Below, piece after piece: positions 1 to 9,283 of a stretch of DNA of 20,046 nucleotides (within the stretch, counting starts at the first letter, position 1; the number at the start of each line of letters is the position of its first letter). The DNA lies in NCBI GenBank assembly GCA_946002345.1, contig CAMFZA010000003.1:1-20046 (forward strand). The letters are read 5' to 3'. This DNA is from an uncultured Phascolarctobacterium sp. (lineage in GTDB: Bacteria > Bacillota > Negativicutes > Acidaminococcales > Acidaminococcaceae). The notes beneath the pieces were generated by a model that was not told where the DNA came from, made no database searches, and saw only the letters and a list, made by a program, of their open reading frames with translations. The position numbers were made by a program, and so were the translations under genes.

Positions 1-62
1 TCCTTTAAAGCATCGGCTAGATCTTCATCCACAGTGTTACGAGTTTTTTCATCAAAAGCCAT
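1..62 (-). CDS. 5' fragment of the gene after yidC (jag/khpB position)
   Basis: Only the first 20 codons are inside the window; the reading frame runs off the left edge. It starts at an ATG whose reverse complement occupies 60-62, behind an AAGGAG ribosome site at about 73-78, and begins MAFDEKTRNTVDEDLADALK. It lies 19 nt after the yidC stop on the same strand. In Bacillota the gene after yidC is usually jag/khpB, encoding an RNA-binding KH/R3H protein that is cotranscribed with the insertase. The short acidic N-terminus could be the start of a Jag-type domain, but the fragment is too small to recognise by sequence. The identity is inferred from gene order only. Confidence 0.5.
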   Translation of the reverse strand, partial: MAFDEKTRNTVDEDLADALK

Positions 63-81
63 CTCTCTCACTCCTTACTGA

Positions 82-711
82 TTACTTATCAGCCGCCTTA
101 TCCATCAAATATTGTTGACCGATTTGCATGATGTTCATAACTACCCAATACAGCACCAAACCAGCAGGGAAGGTCAAGCTGATATAGCCGATGAACAAGG
201 GCATGAAATACATCATCATCTTGTTCTGAGCACCACCGCCAGCAGGCATGGTCTGCTTGGAAGCAATAAAGGTAGTCAAAGCGGACAATACAGGCAGAAT
301 ATAGGTGGGGTCAGGATTGGAGATACTTTGCATCCACAGGAAGGAAGCAGAGCCTTCATACTGAAAATCACGAATACCATAGAAAATACCAATCATGATC
401 GGCATTTGTACCAGTAAGGGCAGGCAGCCTGCCAGCGGGTTTACACCCTCGCTTTTATAAAGATTAGCCAGTTCCATGTTCAGACGTTGCTTATCGTCCT
501 TATATTTTTCTTGGATGGCTTTCATTTTCGGTTGCAGTTCCATCATAGCTTTAGTAGATTCAATCTGCTTCTTAGTTAGCGGATAGAGAATCAACTTTAC
601 CAAAACAGTCATAATAATAATCGCTACACCATAGTTAGCAAAACCAATGCCTTGGAGAAAGCTATAGATTACAGTAATTACTTGTTGAACGATATTGCTG
701 AGAAAATCCAA
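82..711 (-). CDS. yidC: membrane protein insertase YidC/Oxa1 family, short form
   Basis: This 209-residue YidC/Oxa1-type insertase places proteins into the cytoplasmic membrane, alone or with SecYEG. It is the compact Gram-positive form with no large periplasmic domain. I see no lipoprotein signal or N-terminal lipobox cysteine. Hydrophobic segments lie near residues 10-20, 28-45, 93-112, 136-150 and 166-196, with a charged coiled-coil hairpin between the first core helix and the GVNPLAGCLPLLVQMPI motif. The groove position that is Arg in E. coli YidC is Lys39 here, a substitution I believe occurs in other anaerobic Bacillota. The start is TTG (complement of 709-711), chosen because an AAGGAGTG ribosome site sits 7 nt upstream (717-724). 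It is the fourth gene of the rpmH-rnpA-yidD-yidC operon. Confidence 0.95.
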   Translation of the reverse strand: MDFLSNIVQQVITVIYSFLQGIGFANYGVAIIIMTVLVKLILYPLTKKQIESTKAMMELQPKMKAIQEKYKDDKQRLNMELANLYKSEGVNPLAGCLPLLVQMPIMIGIFYGIRDFQYEGSASFLWMQSISNPDPTYILPVLSALTTFIASKQTMPAGGGAQNKMMMYFMPLFIGYISLTFPAGLVLYWVVMNIMQIGQQYLMDKAADK

Positions 712-752
712 GATATCACTCCTTAAAAAACAAAGTGTTGTTTGCGAAATTC

Positions 753-962
753 TTATTTAACAGGATCATAACCGCCAGGATTAAAGGGATGACATCTGCA
801 AATCCTCTTTAGGGCTAGCCACAATCCACGCACAGGTCCTTTTTTCTGTATCGCCTCAATTGCATAGGCTGAGCATGTAGGATAAAATCTACATGTCGGC
901 GGAAATAAGGGCGAAATAAAGATTTGATAAAATCTTATACATAAAATCAGTATCCTGCTCAT
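753..962 (-). CDS. yidD: membrane protein insertion efficiency factor YidD
   Basis: This 69-residue YidD protein contains the diagnostic block [11 protein letters not shown] (residues 24-34), then a basic middle with KRICRCHPF and a C-terminal NPGGYDP. YidD is a small membrane-associated factor that helps YidC-dependent insertion and is almost always encoded between rnpA and yidC, as here. The N-terminal 20 residues are hydrophobic and probably amphipathic. It starts 10 nt after the rnpA stop with an AAGGAT-type ribosome site, so the two are probably translationally linked. Length and motif order are normal for the family. Confidence 0.95.
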   Translation of the reverse strand: MSRILILCIRFYQIFISPLFPPTCRFYPTCSAYAIEAIQKKGPVRGLWLALKRICRCHPFNPGGYDPVK

Positions 963-972
963 AGGCCTATCC

Positions 973-1332
973 TTATTCCTGCAGCAAGGCTGCTCTCTTC
1001 ACTAGTCTTAAAAAAACTCGCTCAAAAGTCTTTAAATCGGCCTTCGTCAGCTTCTGACGGGCCACCCAAACTATATGATAACCTTTTTTAAGCTGCGCCT
1101 GATGCATGCGAAAAGTTTCACGCATCAATCGCTTAACTCTGTTGCGCACCACTGCACAGCCCAGCTTTTTACCTACAGCCAATCCTATTTTCAGACTATC
1201 TCCTTGATCAGCCACAATATAAAAAACCGACATGGGGTCCACCACAGTGCGTCCCTTGCCATAGACAAACTGAAAACTCTTTTTTGATTTCAGTTTATTG
1301 ATTTTTTTGAAAGTAAACTTCCTTCTTTGCAT
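973..1332 (-). CDS. rnpA: ribonuclease P protein component
   Basis: RnpA is the basic protein subunit of RNase P, which binds the catalytic RNA and helps recognise pre-tRNA 5' leaders. The family signature [10 protein letters not shown] is at residues 63-72 of the 119-residue form, and the N-terminal [10 protein letters not shown] is typical. An upstream in-frame ATG would add 13 residues (start 1371). I chose 1332 because an AGGAGTG ribosome site lies 8-9 nt before it and the extra residues do not look like RnpA. The gene follows rpmH at 61 nt and is transcribed from the rpmH promoter, the usual arrangement that couples ribosome and tRNA production. Confidence 0.95.
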   Translation of the reverse strand: MQRRKFTFKKINKLKSKKSFQFVYGKGRTVVDPMSVFYIVADQGDSLKIGLAVGKKLGCAVVRNRVKRLMRETFRMHQAQLKKGYHIVWVARQKLTKADLKTFERVFLRLVKRAALLQE

Positions 1333-1393
1333 TACAAATGCACTCCTGTCCGCATGGAAAAAATAGGCCACTTGCGCGGCCTATTTTATAATG

Positions 1394-1528
1394 TTATGCA
1401 GACAATTTCTTTCTGCCTCTAGCACGTCTTCTTTTGAGAACTTGACGACCGCCCAAAGTTTTCATTCTTTCTCTGAAACCATGAGTTCTTTTTCTTCTGA
1501 GATTGTTAGGTTGAAAAGTACGTTTCAT
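1394..1528 (-). CDS. rpmH: 50S ribosomal protein L34
   Basis: This 44-codon gene starts [18 protein letters not shown] and continues into the highly basic body, ending RGRKKLSA. That is the complete, canonical L34 of the large ribosomal subunit. The ATG (complement of 1526-1528) is preceded by an AAGGAGGG ribosome site at 1537-1544. L34 is nearly always the first gene of the leftward operon beside dnaA, and a strong promoter at 1665-1693 supplies it. The ribosome site overlaps a DnaA-box-like sequence at 1543-1551. Confidence 0.97.
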   Translation of the reverse strand: MKRTFQPNNLRRKRTHGFRERMKTLGGRQVLKRRRARGRKKLSA

Positions 1529-1542
1529 TCAGTATTCCCTCC

Positions 1543-1551
1543 TTATCCACC
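1543..1551 (+). promoter_or_regulatory. DnaA-box-like site in rpmH leader
   Basis: TTATCCACC differs from the TTATNCACA consensus at the last base only. It lies immediately before and overlapping the rpmH ribosome site. It could belong to a dnaA-upstream box group or be a chance match. I treat it as a weak site because it is isolated from the other boxes by about 200 bp. Confidence 0.4.
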
Positions 1552-1664
1552 GCAAAATTTTATCAAATTCCTTATATCTGAATTGATAGCTGTTAATTTT
1601 ACTCCGACACCACCGCCACGCCTAAAAATGGGCGCACGCCAACAGTGCAAGGTATTACTGAATT

Positions 1665-1693
1665 ATTATATGGGAAAATAAAACTTTCGTCAA
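1665..1693 (-). promoter_or_regulatory. sigma-A promoter for rpmH operon
   Basis: Read on the minus strand, this is TTGACG, a 17-nt spacer, then TATAAT. The -10 is perfect and the -35 has one mismatch. Transcription would start near 1658, giving an rpmH leader of about 130 nt. It diverges from the dnaA promoter at 1742-1770, with about 50 bp between the two -35 boxes. It is the best sigma-A match in the rpmH-dnaA gap. Confidence 0.85.
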
Positions 1694-1741
1694 GTAGAAA
1701 ACAGGCATTTTTCCGCTCCTACAAGAAATTTTCTCTAAAAT

Positions 1742-1770
1742 TTGCTAAGTTATCCACAGTCTGCTACAAT
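1742..1770 (+). promoter_or_regulatory. dnaA promoter with DnaA box in spacer
   Basis: TTGCTA (1742-1747), a 17-nt spacer and TACAAT (1765-1770) form a plausible sigma-A promoter. It would start transcription near 1777 and leave a leader of about 110 nt before the dnaA ATG. A perfect DnaA box lies inside the spacer and a second, inverted one sits at the start site. This placement suggests DnaA represses its own gene, as known in other bacteria. The promoter function is inferred from sequence alone. Confidence 0.65.
1750..1758 (+). promoter_or_regulatory. DnaA box (perfect) in dnaA promoter
   Basis: TTATCCACA is an exact match to the bacterial DnaA-box consensus. It occupies the middle of the spacer between the proposed -35 and -10 of dnaA. 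Bound DnaA here would compete directly with RNA polymerase. Confidence 0.85.
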
Positions 1771-1773
1771 ATA

Positions 1774-1782
1774 AGTGGATAA
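1774..1782 (-). promoter_or_regulatory. DnaA box (one mismatch) at dnaA start site
   Basis: On the minus strand this reads TTATCCACT, one mismatch from consensus. It is inverted relative to the box at 1750-1758, with the two box starts 24 bp apart, and it overlaps the predicted +1 region. The pair probably acts as an autoregulatory operator. Confidence 0.65.
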
Positions 1783-1886
1783 GTCTCTCATAAAGCATAC
1801 CATTCGGCGCTTACCGCTCCTTTTACAGAGCTGTGCAGGCTGTCGTTTTATTTTTTATAAAATTATTATTGGAAAGGATGTTCTGT

Positions 1887-3260
1887 ATGAGTTCCTATGA
1901 TTTAGCAGAAATCTGGGTGAAATGCAAGGATAAATTTAAGGAATCAGCTAACGAAAAAATCTTTGATGTTTCGATTAATCCCATTCTTCCTTAAGAGGTC
2001 ACCGATACCTATTACAAGGTAGCCGTAAAAAATTCCTTCATCAAAACCATGCTGGAGGAGAATTATGCCAACCTTCTTCAAGGCATACTTTCCAGCATTA
2101 TGGGTAAGAATATCCAGCTGATTATAGAAGCTATGGAAAGTGATGCCCCCACCATGGAGGAAGCCCTCGAGGCCCATCCGCAAAAAACACAACAGCAACA
2201 GCTTTTTACGGAAAAATCAGTGGAACAGACCATGGACGAAAGTAATTTGAACTCCAAATTTGTTTTCGAAACCTTCGTCATCGGCAATTCCAACCGCTTC
2301 GCTCATGCCGCTGCCCAGGCTGTAGCCAACAATCCAGCTCACGCCTACAATCCACTTTTCCTCTATGGAGGCGTAGGTTTAGGCAAAACCCACTTAATGC
2401 ATGCTATCGGTAATCGCATTAAACAAAATAATCCCAGCATGAAGGTACTATATACCACCAGTGAAAAATTCACCAACGAAATTATCAATTCTATTCAAAA
2501 CAAAACCACTGAAGCCTTCCGTCAAAAATATCGTAATATCGACTGCCTAATCATCGACGACATCCAATTCTTAAAGGGCAAGGAGCAAACTCAGGTAGAA
2601 TTCTTCCATACCTTCAATGCTTTAAAGGACGCTAATAAACAAATTATCATCTCCAGTGATCGTCCTCCCAGAGAAATTGAGACCCTAGAGGATAGACTGC
2701 GCTCCCGCTTTGACCAGGGGCTAACTGCCGACATCCAGCCACCGGACTTAGAAACAAGGATGGCCATTTTGCGTACCAAGGCAGCCTCGGATAATATCCA
2801 AATGCCCAATGATGTAATTACTCTTTTGGCCACCAACATTGCGACTAATATTCGTGAAATCGAAGGTGCCTATACCAAAATAGTCGCCTATACTTCACTC
2901 ATGGATATGCCCATCACCGTGGAAACTGCTCAAAAGGTTTTAACAGACATGGGTAACGCTATTAAAACACGCACTATTACCTTCGAAGGGATTACCAAGG
3001 TAGTAGCTGAGCATTACAATATTAAACAGGACGAACTCTTCAATAAAAAACGCACGCAAAATATTGCCCATCCACGCCAAGTAGCAATGTACTTATGCCG
3101 TGAACTAGCTGACCTTTCCTATCCCAAAATAGGAGAACTTTTCGGCGGACGCGACCACACTACTGTCATCCACGCCTACGAAAAAATCAGCAAAAACAAA
3201 AACACCAACTTAACTCTGCAAAAAGAGATTCAGGAAATGGTGGATATTTTACGTCAGTAA
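1887..3260 (+). CDS. dnaA: chromosomal replication initiator DnaA, with in-frame TAA at codon 36
   Basis: DnaA binds DnaA boxes, melts oriC and directs helicase loading. The full-length frame starts at ATG 1887 behind GGAAAGG (1871-1877) and begins MSSYDLAEIWVKCKDKF, a normal domain I start, but codon 36 (1992-1994) is TAA. The frame resumes at once with domain I sequence (VAVKNSFIKTMLEENY), a linker of about 45 residues, and the AAA+ domain: Walker A GGVGLGKT at about 161-168, Walker B LIIDD, sensor ISSDRPP. Domain IV follows, with the box-binding motif GGRDHTTVIHAYEKI at about 420-434. Total length of 457 codons is normal. If the TAA is real, only a fragment from ATG 2049 (403 residues, no clear ribosome site) could be made. 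It would lack the first 54 residues of domain I. I cannot separate a real mutation from a sequencing error. Confidence 0.93.
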
Positions 3261-3272
3261 GAGAACAAAAAG

Positions 3273-3440
3273 TTATCCACAAAAACTGTTGATAACTGCC
3301 AAAAAAACTGTGTATAACTTTTCCAAGAAGTTGATAAATTTTTAGGCTGTGCATTCTGTGTAAAGTATTTCCCGGTTATTAACAGGCTTATCTACAGACG
3401 GAAAGATGCTTTCTCAAAGCCTCAACCATACTTTTCCACA
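3273..3440. other. oriC DnaA-box cluster
   Basis: The dnaA-dnaN gap holds seven DnaA-box-like 9-mers. Perfect matches are TTATCCACA at 3273-3281 (+) and TTATACACA at 3309-3317 (-). One-mismatch sites are 3287-3295 (-), 3376-3384 (+), 3388-3396 (+) and 3432-3440 (+); a two-mismatch site is 3329-3337 (-). This density, its position between dnaA and dnaN, and the unwinding element just downstream identify it as the replication origin. The boxes upstream of dnaA may form the second half of a bipartite origin. The gene strands diverge around the rpmH-dnaA gap, as expected beside a bidirectional origin. Confidence 0.88.
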
Positions 3441-3456
3441 CAATTAACAGCCCTTA

Positions 3457-3495
3457 CTACTACTTCGACTACTTTTTATAAATTATTATAGTAAT
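3457..3495 (+). other. DNA unwinding element with DnaA-trio-like repeat
   Basis: After the last box (3432-3440) and a short partly GC spacer, the top strand reads in triplets CTA CTA CTT CGA CTA CTT (3457-3474), then a run of A/T to 3490. The complement is 3'-GAT GAT GAA..., the DnaA-trio pattern described in Bacillus subtilis, where DnaA filaments grip one strand and open the origin. One triplet (CGA) departs from the pattern. The element ends just before the dnaN ribosome site at 3504-3510, so melting would begin here. Confidence 0.75.
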
Positions 3496-3521
3496 CTCAA
3501 ACCAAGGAGGACTGTGTACAA

Positions 3522-4631
3522 ATGATAGTTACATGTAATACAAGCGAACTAAACAAGGCAATTCAAACTGCTCAAAGGGCAATATCCTCTAAACCAAGCA
3601 CACCTATTTTTTCCTGCCTTCATTTGCTTACCAAAAATGATAGATTAGTCGTTCAAGGTATGGATTTAAATATGGCTATTTCCTGCACCATAGATGCTAT
3701 CATTAGTGAAAACGGGGAAATAGTTGTCAATGCAAAACATATTTCTGAGCTTATCCGTAAGCTGAGCTCAGAAACTGTTACCATCAGTAAAAATCAAGAA
3801 AATAGAACTATCAAAGTAGCTTCTGGTAATTCTGAATACCAATTACTGCTTATGAATGAAGATGATTATCCTAAATTTCCCGAAGTTGATGGCAAGCAAT
3901 CCATTACCATCGAGGATGAAAAAATCAAGGACCTCATTAAAAAGACAATTTTCTCCTGCTCCACAGATGAAGCAAGACCCCTCTTCACCGGTATTTTAGT
4001 AGAAACTAAGGATGACAGAATTACCTTCGTAGGCACCAATACTCATCGTTTAGCAGTAAAATCTTTACCCCAGCCTACCACAGAACCTATGAGTATGATT
4101 ATTCCTTCCAAGGTTCTCAATGAAATTTCCCGTAATCTTACAAGTACCTTCCCACAAGAGGTTACTATTTCCCTTTTAAATAATCAAATTATGGTAACCA
4201 TTGACCAGATTGTAATTGTTTCTAGATTAATTGAAGGTAAATTCCCTGATTACAACAAGGTCATTCCTGCTAAATTTGCTGTTAAATGCCAAGTAAAAGC
4301 TAAAGAATTAGCTGCTGCAGTAGAACGTATAGCTCTTTTCTCCACCGAAGGCGATTATAGCACCGTCAAAATGAGCATCGGCCATAATGAAATGACCTTA
4401 ACCTCCAGTAGCGCTGATGTGGGCACTGGCAAGGAAGTTCTGTCCTGCGACACTGAGGGTGATGCCTTGAATGTGGCCTTCAATGCTAAATATATCTTAG
4501 ATATCCTCAAAATTGTCGAAGCAGAGGATGTACTTTTTTCTATGAACACATCCTTAAGTCCTGTCTGCATCACTGCACCGGAGGAAGATAATTATATTTA
4601 TATCGTTACCCCTGTCCGTGTTGTTTTCTAG
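3522..4631 (+). CDS. dnaN: DNA polymerase III subunit beta (sliding clamp)
   Basis: This 369-residue beta clamp encircles DNA and tethers polymerase III and partners such as MutS and DnaA regulators. The N-terminal MIVTCNTSELNKAIQTAQRAISSKPSTPIFSCL-type start, the DEARPLFTGI block of domain 2 and the conserved C-terminal ending (YIVTPVRV) cover all three repeated clamp domains at normal length. The ATG follows AAGGAGG (3504-3510) by 11 nt. The stop TAG is at 4629-4631, and the next gene's ribosome site begins on its last base, so dnaN and yaaA are probably cotranscribed. The promoter is probably within or upstream of oriC; I found only a weak candidate (TTGATA-18-TATAAC at 3289-3318) covered by DnaA boxes. 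Confidence 0.97.
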   Translation: MIVTCNTSELNKAIQTAQRAISSKPSTPIFSCLHLLTKNDRLVVQGMDLNMAISCTIDAIISENGEIVVNAKHISELIRKLSSETVTISKNQENRTIKVASGNSEYQLLLMNEDDYPKFPEVDGKQSITIEDEKIKDLIKKTIFSCSTDEARPLFTGILVETKDDRITFVGTNTHRLAVKSLPQPTTEPMSMIIPSKVLNEISRNLTSTFPQEVTISLLNNQIMVTIDQIVIVSRLIEGKFPDYNKVIPAKFAVKCQVKAKELAAAVERIALFSTEGDYSTVKMSIGHNEMTLTSSSADVGTGKEVLSCDTEGDALNVAFNAKYILDILKIVEAEDVLFSMNTSLSPVCITAPEEDNYIYIVTPVRVVF

Positions 4632-4641
4632 GAGGGCTAAT

Positions 4642-4869
4642 ATGCAAAAGGAACAAATTGCTATTATTACTGAATTTATTACCATGGATAAGCTTCTGAA
4701 ATTTTCCGGAGTAGCAGACACCGGCGGTCAGGCCTTTCTCATGGTTGAGGATGGTATTATTAAACTTAATGGTAAGCTTGTCACTGAAAAACGTAAGAAG
4801 GTTTTTCCTGGCGATGTTGTAAATATTGATAACCAGATTGAGCTCACCATCACTAAAGAAACCATATGA
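4642..4869 (+). CDS. yaaA: S4 RNA-binding-domain protein, YaaA type
   Basis: This 75-residue protein is a single S4-like domain: TEFITMDKLLKFSGVADTGG, then IIKLNGKLVTEKRKKVFPGDVV, the usual RNA-binding fold found between dnaN and recF in Bacillota. Related Bacillus YaaA has been linked to large-subunit ribosome assembly; here that role is only by analogy. I chose ATG 4642 because GGAGGG (4631-4636) precedes it by 5 nt; a longer form from 4618 would overlap dnaN and has no ribosome site. Its TGA overlaps the recF ATG (ATGA at 4866-4869), indicating coupled translation. Confidence 0.9.
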   Translation: MQKEQIAIITEFITMDKLLKFSGVADTGGQAFLMVEDGIIKLNGKLVTEKRKKVFPGDVVNIDNQIELTITKETI

Positions 4870-5993
4870 AAATTGCAAGCCTATATGTGGTAAACTTTCG
4901 CAATTATAGCCAATGTAACTTGCCACTTTCCTCCATGATTAACGTGTTTTACGGCAAAAATGCCCAAGGCAAAACCAATCTTTTGGAAGCGATCTTTTAC
5001 GGTGCCTTTGGTTTGTCCCATCGTACTTCCTCGGAGGAGGATTTGCTGAAGCTGGGCACGGAAGCCATGGCTGTAGGCATTAATTTTGACAGCTTTAGTG
5101 GTAAGCACGAGGTAAAGCTCAAAAAGTACCGTCAACAGCAAAGATGGAAAAAAGAAATCTGGCTTGATGGGGCAAAGATACGACCCAAGGAGCATTATGG
5201 CGCATTGAATACGGTTATGTTCTCTCCAGAGGACTTACAGATAGTGAAGGGTGAGCCCGCTTTGCGCCGACGCTTTTTTGATATGCAGATTTCCCAAACA
5301 GATCCCATTTACTACGATTTATTGGTTAAGTATAATCGTGTCCTTCTGCAACGCAATCGCCTTTTAAAGGAACTGCGTGACGAGGGTGGACGTGAAGAAG
5401 TTTTGCAGCCCTGGAACCAGGAATTCAGCAAGCTAGCTACTGCCATTACTAAAAAGCGCTTAACGGCTCTTACTAAGCTGGAGGCTATTGCCAGCGCAAT
5501 TTACGCTTCTATTACTAGTAATCAGGAAGAGCTAAAGGTGCATTATGAGCTCAAAGCCAATAATGGTGAGCTGCTCCACCCCAGTTCTGCTTCTGAAGTA
5601 ACAGAAGCCTTTTACACTGAGCACCTAGCTGAACGGCAACGAGTGGATATTCTGCGCGGCAATACAGGCATTGGTCCCCATAGAGATGATTTACAGCTTT
5701 TGTTAAATGGGCTTTCCATGCGCTCCTTTGGTTCCCAGGGCCAGCAGCGTAGTGGTGCGCTTGCCTTAAAGCTGTCCCAGCTAGAGTATGTACATCGTGA
5801 AATCGGTGAATTTCCTGTATTGCTTCTGGATGATGTAATGAGTGAGCTTGATGATAGTCGCAGAGCTCAGCTTTTGCTTTTTATAGATGGCAGAGTACAG
5901 ACATTTATTACTGTGAATGATCGGGAGCTTATTCCCAATTTAGCAAGCAATGCTTATTTTCGCATTGAGAATGGTGTAATTAATGGTGCTTAA
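4866..5993 (+). CDS. recF: DNA replication and repair protein RecF
   Basis: RecF is an SMC-like ATPase that acts with RecO and RecR to load RecA at single-strand gaps and help stalled forks. The 375-residue protein has Walker A GKNAQGKT (residues 30-37), the ABC signature GSQGQQR (289-295) and Walker B LLLDDVMSELDD with the acidic pair D322-D323. The helical arm between them is of normal size. It starts on an ATGA overlap with yaaA and ends 2 nt before the next gene, so it sits inside a compact replication and repair operon. Confidence 0.97.
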   Translation: MKIASLYVVNFRNYSQCNLPLSSMINVFYGKNAQGKTNLLEAIFYGAFGLSHRTSSEEDLLKLGTEAMAVGINFDSFSGKHEVKLKKYRQQQRWKKEIWLDGAKIRPKEHYGALNTVMFSPEDLQIVKGEPALRRRFFDMQISQTDPIYYDLLVKYNRVLLQRNRLLKELRDEGGREEVLQPWNQEFSKLATAITKKRLTALTKLEAIASAIYASITSNQEELKVHYELKANNGELLHPSSASEVTEAFYTEHLAERQRVDILRGNTGIGPHRDDLQLLLNGLSMRSFGSQGQQRSGALALKLSQLEYVHREIGEFPVLLLDDVMSELDDSRRAQLLLFIDGRVQTFITVNDRELIPNLASNAYFRIENGVINGA

Positions 5994-6728
5994 AGATGGA
6001 TGAGGTTTCTTTGACATCTACGGATGTTATTATTAAGCATTTATTTGATCCACGCTTTCCCAATAAATTTATTCCACTACAAGGCAAATATCTCTATTTG
6101 CAGCACTACCTGCGCCTACATTGGCAGGAGATATGTGGCTTTAATTTAGCTCAGCGCTGTGGTGTCGAAAAACTGGTTGGCAATGAGCTCTATATTAGTA
6201 CTGCCCATTCTCTTTTAGCCAACGAGCTTTATATGATGCAGAATCTATTTTTGCAAAAAATAAATGCTTATCTTTTGGGAACTGTGGTGATTAAAAAGCT
6301 TTATTTTCATACGGGAAGCTTCTATCGTAGGCAGGAGCAGCTGCAGCAAAGGCTTGAGATGGATTCCTTGGAGCCTAGGGAGTATGTTACCTGCCCTAAA
6401 TGCGGTGCACGTATGGAAAAGGGTTTGGCTATGTGCAGCGTTTGTGACCGTGAGGAGCGCAGCCAGCTTAGGCAGTATTTAGCGGAGCTCCTGCGAATTC
6501 AACCCTGGCTGACCTATGAAGATTGTAAAGCATACTACAAATGTGATAAAATATTATTTACGGCTGTTAAGGATAACTTAAAAAATTACTATTTCGAGAG
6601 AGTTAGATTGGGTTATGCCGATAAAAAAGAGAGTCTTTTAGCGGTTCTTTTTTTAACAGAAAAACAGCCTGAGGCACTTACGCCAGCTATGTATGAGAAT
6701 GCTTTGGCATATTTACGGAGGGATCAAA

Positions 6729-8959
<2,231 letters not shown>

Positions 8960-8983
8960 AAAGCTTTTATAGAGGTAAAATAA

Positions 8984-9283
8984 ATGGTAAAAATAAAAAA
9001 GGGCCTTTCAGATGCCGATATGCTGAAGGGCTTCAATGAAAACTTAACTTTTGCAAACGGCAAGTATGCTGAAGAAAAAATTACACAAACTAAGCTTAAG
9101 GCTGCAAAGGCTCCTGCTAAGAAAGAGCTCTTGTTACCACCTGAAGCACAGGAACGCTTGAATCGCTTCTTGCTGGAAATTAGCATGGAGTGTCTGCAAA
9201 AGAATCACGGTAGCTGTACCTGGAAGGTTTCTCGTGAAAATGACCAAATCATTATTAAACCAGTGGCTTTAGCAAAAAAATGA
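8984..9283 (+). CDS. conserved-looking small basic protein of unknown function
   Basis: I do not recognise this 99-residue protein. It is lysine-rich (MVKIKKGLSDADMLKGF near the start, KAAKAPAKKELLLPPE in the middle), has no membrane segment or signal peptide, and ends in a short beta-like stretch (TWKVSRENDQIIIKPV). It is 24 nt after gyrB with an AGAGGT ribosome site (8971-8976), and its TGA overlaps the next start (ATGA at 9280-9283). Reading frame, ribosome site and overlap support a real gene. The charge pattern could suit nucleic-acid contact, but no motif shows this. Confidence 0.75.
   Translation: MVKIKKGLSDADMLKGFNENLTFANGKYAEEKITQTKLKAAKAPAKKELLLPPEAQERLNRFLLEISMECLQKNHGSCTWKVSRENDQIIIKPVALAKK

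Noticed and set aside
1878..1886. Alternative in-frame dnaA start ATG at 1878.
   Set aside because: It abuts the GGAAAGG ribosome site with no spacing, whereas ATG 1887 has normal spacing. It would not bypass the TAA in any case.
1992..1994. Stop-codon reassignment or programmed frameshift in dnaA.
   Set aside because: TAA terminates recF, rnpA, yidC, gyrB and other genes in this window. A +1 slip at CCT TAA would not restore the frame, because the sequence on both sides of the TAA is in the same frame.
3289..3318. Possible dnaN promoter TTGATA-18-TATAAC.
   Set aside because: Both elements are parts of DnaA boxes and the spacing is not optimal. It is too weak to list as a feature.
9226..9241. 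Possible third parS-like sequence, GGTTTCTCGTGAAAAT.
   Set aside because: It matches parS at only 12 of 16 positions, and the sequence is explained by ordinary codons (KVSREN) of the small basic protein gene. ParB is unlikely to bind with four mismatches.
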